Positions 5,745 through 7,305 of a stretch of 7,305 bases of DNA are shown here, one piece after another. Location of the stretch: NCBI GenBank assembly GCA_017380975.1, contig JAFOCX010000157.1, positions 1 through 7,305 on the forward strand, read 5' to 3'. Position numbers and translations under genes: made by a program. Origin of the DNA: Lachnospiraceae bacterium (lineage in GTDB: Bacteria > Bacillota > Clostridia > Lachnospirales > Lachnospiraceae). The notes under the pieces are model-generated. The model searched no databases. It was not told the DNA's origin and was given only the letters and a program-made list of their open reading frames with translations. Positions within the stretch are counted from its first letter, which is position 1, and every line of letters starts with the position of its first letter.

Positions 5745-6654
5745 TTGTAAATACCTGGTACATATTAGACCACGGATTTCCGATGATATAACTTGTGTAA
5801 ACTCTGCCTGGACGAACGTTGATGCTGTAAGTGAGAAGCGGATTGTTAACTGCACAGCCGGGGCACGATGCTCCTGTGATCACAGCAAATACAAGTTGCG
5901 GAAGTTCATTAAAAGCTGAAATATTAATTTGAGAATTTGTAACAAAGAATGTATAATTTCCTGCAGTTGCCTGTTTAAAAGAAGTTACTTCTTTGTAACC
6001 GACACCGGCAAAGACAATCTGGTTGTTAAACAGACGGACATCATAATTGGAACCATTGTAGGACATATTGGCGACGCGGATGCATCCGGAACCTGCAGGA
6101 ACATTCGTACATCCCATATCGGATACTTTGGACAATGTAACGCCTCCATTTGTATCCAGAAGGACCATGGTGATACGTTCACCGGAAATAAAAGCAAGGG
6201 TTTGCTGATAGAGAATTGGTCCATTTGTACGGCGAACTGTCACCGTATGGAATCCATCAGAAATCTGAGTATAGTTGGAAATCGTTGCAAACGTAGAGCC
6301 GGAAAATACATTTTGACCATCAATGAGTACGTCCAGATTCATTCCGGTTGTTGTTGCATTTAGGAAACGTACCTGGCCAAAATAAGTAACGGGTGGAGTA
6401 GGTGTCGGAAATGGGAACATCGGAAAATCCGGTCTCAGATCCGGCCACTGCATATTTCCGGGATAAGCCGGGCGTCCGCCTTCCGGAGCAACGGGCGTGG
6501 TAGGAATATTTGCGATGTCATCGCCCGGATAGACCGGCGAACCGCCTGGTGGCGCGATCGGAGTAGATGGAATCTGACCCGGATCCGGACGTCTCATCAC
6601 AGACATATTTGAATCTTCTGTTGTGAAATTTGGAGTTGTATTGGTATCAGGCAT
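5734..6654 (-). CDS. Proline-rich protein with two DUF4397-like domains
   Basis: A 306-residue protein of unknown function. Seen: a hydrophilic N-terminus (1-22) with no signal peptide or membrane segment; a Pro/Gly-rich head (23-88) holding a 17-residue motif twice, starting IPSTPIAPPGG at 28 and IPTTPVAPEGG at 50, then a WPDLRPDFPMFPFPTPTPP stretch; a first beta-rich domain (about 94-178: VRFLNA, LDVLIDGQ, DGFHTVTV); and a second copy (about 191-292: IRVANMS, YDVRLFNNQ, AGNYTFFV). The pattern 'VRFxNA...DVxxDG...G.ht..v' fits DUF4397, a domain often seen in surface or exported proteins. Four cysteines (182, 191, 264, 267) lie in linkers, the last pair as CPGC. The start at 6654 is chosen because GAGG (6661-6664) lies 6 nt upstream; a longer TTG-started frame to 6747 would run across the tRNA-Thr promoter. 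A spore or cell-surface role is inference. The domain call is pattern recognition, not a search. Confidence 0.72.
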   Translation of the reverse strand: MPDTNTTPNFTTEDSNMSVMRRPDPGQIPSTPIAPPGGSPVYPGDDIANIPTTPVAPEGGRPAYPGNMQWPDLRPDFPMFPFPTPTPPVTYFGQVRFLNATTTGMNLDVLIDGQNVFSGSTFATISNYTQISDGFHTVTVRRTNGPILYQQTLAFISGERITMVLLDTNGGVTLSKVSDMGCTNVPAGSGCIRVANMSYNGSNYDVRLFNNQIVFAGVGYKEVTSFKQATAGNYTFFVTNSQINISAFNELPQLVFAVITGASCPGCAVNNPLLTYSINVRPGRVYTSYIIGNPWSNMYQVFTIED

Positions 6655-6680
6655 AAGAAACCTCAGAACTCTTTTTGCTA

Positions 6681-6708
6681 TAGGATATGAAACAGCTTGA
6701 GAAAAAGT
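6681..6708 (-). promoter_or_regulatory. Possible sigma-K-type sporulation promoter for the DUF4397 gene
   Basis: On the minus strand AC (6707-6708), a 17-nt spacer, and CATATCCTA (6681-6689) match the Bacillus late mother-cell sigma-K pattern AC-N16/17-CATANNNTA. Initiation would fall about 20 nt before the start codon at 6654, leaving just enough room for the GAGG ribosome site. I found no convincing sigma-A promoter for this gene. The pattern is short, so chance is a real alternative. Confidence 0.4.
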
Positions 6709-6713
6709 TCCTG

Positions 6714-6742
6714 TTGACAAAAAAACATATGCGTGATAATAT
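6714..6742 (+). promoter_or_regulatory. Housekeeping promoter of tRNA-Thr
   Basis: A perfect -35 TTGACA (6714-6719), a 17-nt spacer and -10 TAATAT (6737-6742) with an upstream TGA (6734-6736) give an extended -10 promoter. Initiation near 6749 is about 13 nt before the tRNA. Its -35 lies only 5 bp from the upstream end of the minus-strand promoter candidate at 6681-6708. Confidence 0.85.
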
Positions 6743-6761
6743 ATCAAAAGTTTCTTGTAAT

Positions 6762-6834
<73 letters not shown>

Positions 6835-6857
6835 TTCACGAAAGCAATGAGAAGTGC

Positions 6858-6922
6858 AATGAAAAAAGAGAAAGAACCAGTGTCATGCTTGCATGTAAAC
6901 TAGTTCTTTCTCTTTTTTCATT
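6858..6922. terminator. Long-armed bidirectional terminator after tRNA-Thr
   Basis: A perfect 20-bp inverted repeat (6858-6877 with 6903-6922) surrounds a 25-nt apex that itself pairs partly (AGT/ACT, then a CATGC/GCATG core). The left arm carries six A and the right arm six T (6913-6918), so the stem nearer the apex (AGAAAGAAC with GTTCTTTCT) plus the T-run works as a terminator on either strand. On the plus strand it lies 23 nt past the tRNA. Confidence 0.85.
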
Positions 6923-6924
6923 AT

Positions 6925-7064
6925 AGGGCGAATGCCCGTGACTGAACCGCAGCGTAAGCGGAGGTGAAGTTACGCACTGCGATTATGATATGTTCAGAGG
7001 GCGAATGTCCGCGACCGAGCTGAAGCGAAGCGTAAGCGAGGTTGGCACTTCGAATTTTTATAGT
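6925..7064. repeat. Two diverged tandem copies of a GC-rich hairpin element
   Basis: Copy A starts at 6925 and copy B at 6998, a 73-bp period. Both begin AGGGCGAATG, continue (C/T)CCG(T/C)GAC(T/C)GA, and later share AGCGTAAGCG (6951-6960 and 7029-7038). Each start folds as GGGC-GAAT-GCCC; in copy B the C-to-T change still pairs as G-U. Copy A has CCGC-7-GCGG (6947-6961), and copy B has CGACC/GGTTG (7012-7016 with 7040-7044). No open frame or ribosome site fits. This fills the stretch between the tRNA-Thr unit and the gene at the right edge. It looks like a dispersed non-coding repeat of REP type; that class is inference. Confidence 0.65.
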
Positions 7065-7079
7065 CCAAATACCCGAAGC

Positions 7080-7111
7080 AAAAAACGGAAGTGATCCTTC
7101 ACTTCCGTTTT
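7080..7111 (-). terminator. Terminator of the minus-strand gene at the right edge
   Basis: A perfect 13-bp stem (7082-7094 with 7099-7111, loop TCCT) is followed on the minus strand by T's (7080-7085 reads as six T, four of them in the stem). It begins 7 nt after the stop codon at 7119. The plus-strand tail is short (four T, then ACAATTATTATT), so it is weaker in that direction. Confidence 0.88.
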
Positions 7112-7118
7112 ACAATTA

Positions 7119-7305
7119 TTATTGCTTCACTAATTCCGAACTGGTGCGTTCGATCAGAATCGCCTCTCGATCGATCACCGGTCCCATATGATAATAATCT
7201 TCTGTAATTTGATTCAGGCGTTCAAAGGAGATACGACGGTTTGCTTTCTTAGGCTGATCCCAGATGAATTCGATACCGTCCTGGAAATATAGCGGATCAA
7301 AATCC
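7119..7305 (-). CDS. C-terminal part of an unrecognised protein (runs off the window)
   Basis: The frame is open from the right edge to TAA at 7119-7121, giving the last 61 residues, from DFDPLYFQDG to SSELVKQ. Its codon use resembles that of its neighbours, and a strong terminator sits just after the stop, which supports a real gene. Seen: a mixed hydrophilic segment with FIWDQPKKANRRISFERL and a tail YHMGPVIDREAILIERT. There is no transmembrane segment, cysteine or motif I recognise. A faint likeness of the WDQPKKANRR part to BrnT-type toxins (WDxxKxxxNxxKH) is not convincing, since the rest does not follow. The start and any defining domain lie outside the window. Confidence 0.7.
   Translation of the reverse strand, partial: DFDPLYFQDGIEFIWDQPKKANRRISFERLNQITEDYYHMGPVIDREAILIERTSSELVKQ

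Noticed and set aside
5611..6363. Plus-strand frames opposite the cysteine synthase and DUF4397 genes
   Set aside because: These frames lack ribosome sites and family motifs and lie antisense to well-supported genes; they are shadows.
6655..6747. Longer DUF4397 protein with a hydrophobic-looking leader
   Set aside because: It would start at TTG without a ribosome site and cover the tRNA-Thr promoter; the leader is not a convincing signal peptide.
7119..7305. BrnT-type toxin at the right edge
   Set aside because: Only a short WD-x-P-K-K-x-N-R-R stretch is reminiscent; the order and the remaining BrnT pattern are missing and no antitoxin gene is visible.

Overview
The window reads as chromosome of a low-to-mid GC Gram-positive of the Clostridia, most likely Lachnospiraceae. 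This is inferred from strong AGGAGG-type ribosome binding sites, housekeeping sigma promoters with TTGACA/TATAAT boxes, U-tailed hairpin terminators, tRNA genes without an encoded CCA, and the Firmicute gene order cysS-mrnC-rlmB. Taxonomy is an inference from style and gene content only.

Layout. (1) 12-371, minus strand: a tRNA operon Val(TAC)-Met(CAT)-Met(CAT), with a near-consensus promoter preceded by an A/T tract and a perfect-stem terminator. The two Met genes are an exact tandem duplication. (2) 414-4712, plus strand: a probable five-gene operon. It starts with a divergent lipid-kinase-fold (DAGK/YegS-like) gene, followed by ispF (isoprenoid precursor synthesis), cysS (cysteinyl-tRNA synthetase), mrnC (Mini-RNase III, 23S rRNA processing) and rlmB (23S rRNA 2'-O-methyltransferase). 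cysS/mrnC overlap by 16 nt and mrnC/rlmB are 1 nt apart. (3) 4729-6708, minus strand: a cysteine-synthase-family gene and, upstream of it, a protein with two DUF4397-like domains behind a proline-rich repeat head. That gene has a possible sigma-K-type promoter. (4) 6714-6922, plus strand: a single tRNA-Thr(GGT) gene with its own promoter and a long-armed terminator. (5) 6925-7064: two diverged tandem copies of a GC-rich hairpin element, lying between two terminators. (6) 7119-7305, minus strand: the C-terminal 61 residues of an unrecognised protein that runs off the window.

How the parts relate. The plus-strand operon joins translation and ribosome maturation (cysS, mrnC, rlmB) to ispF, as in the Bacillus ispD-ispF-gltX-cysE-cysS-mrnC-rlmB block, but gltX and cysE are absent here and a cysteine synthase lies convergent just downstream. 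I see no phage, insertion sequence, CRISPR array or clear new system. The least ordinary items are the degenerate kinase motifs of the first gene, the CxxCxxC tail on IspF, the DUF4397 protein with its possible sporulation promoter, and the tandem hairpin repeat at 6925-7064.
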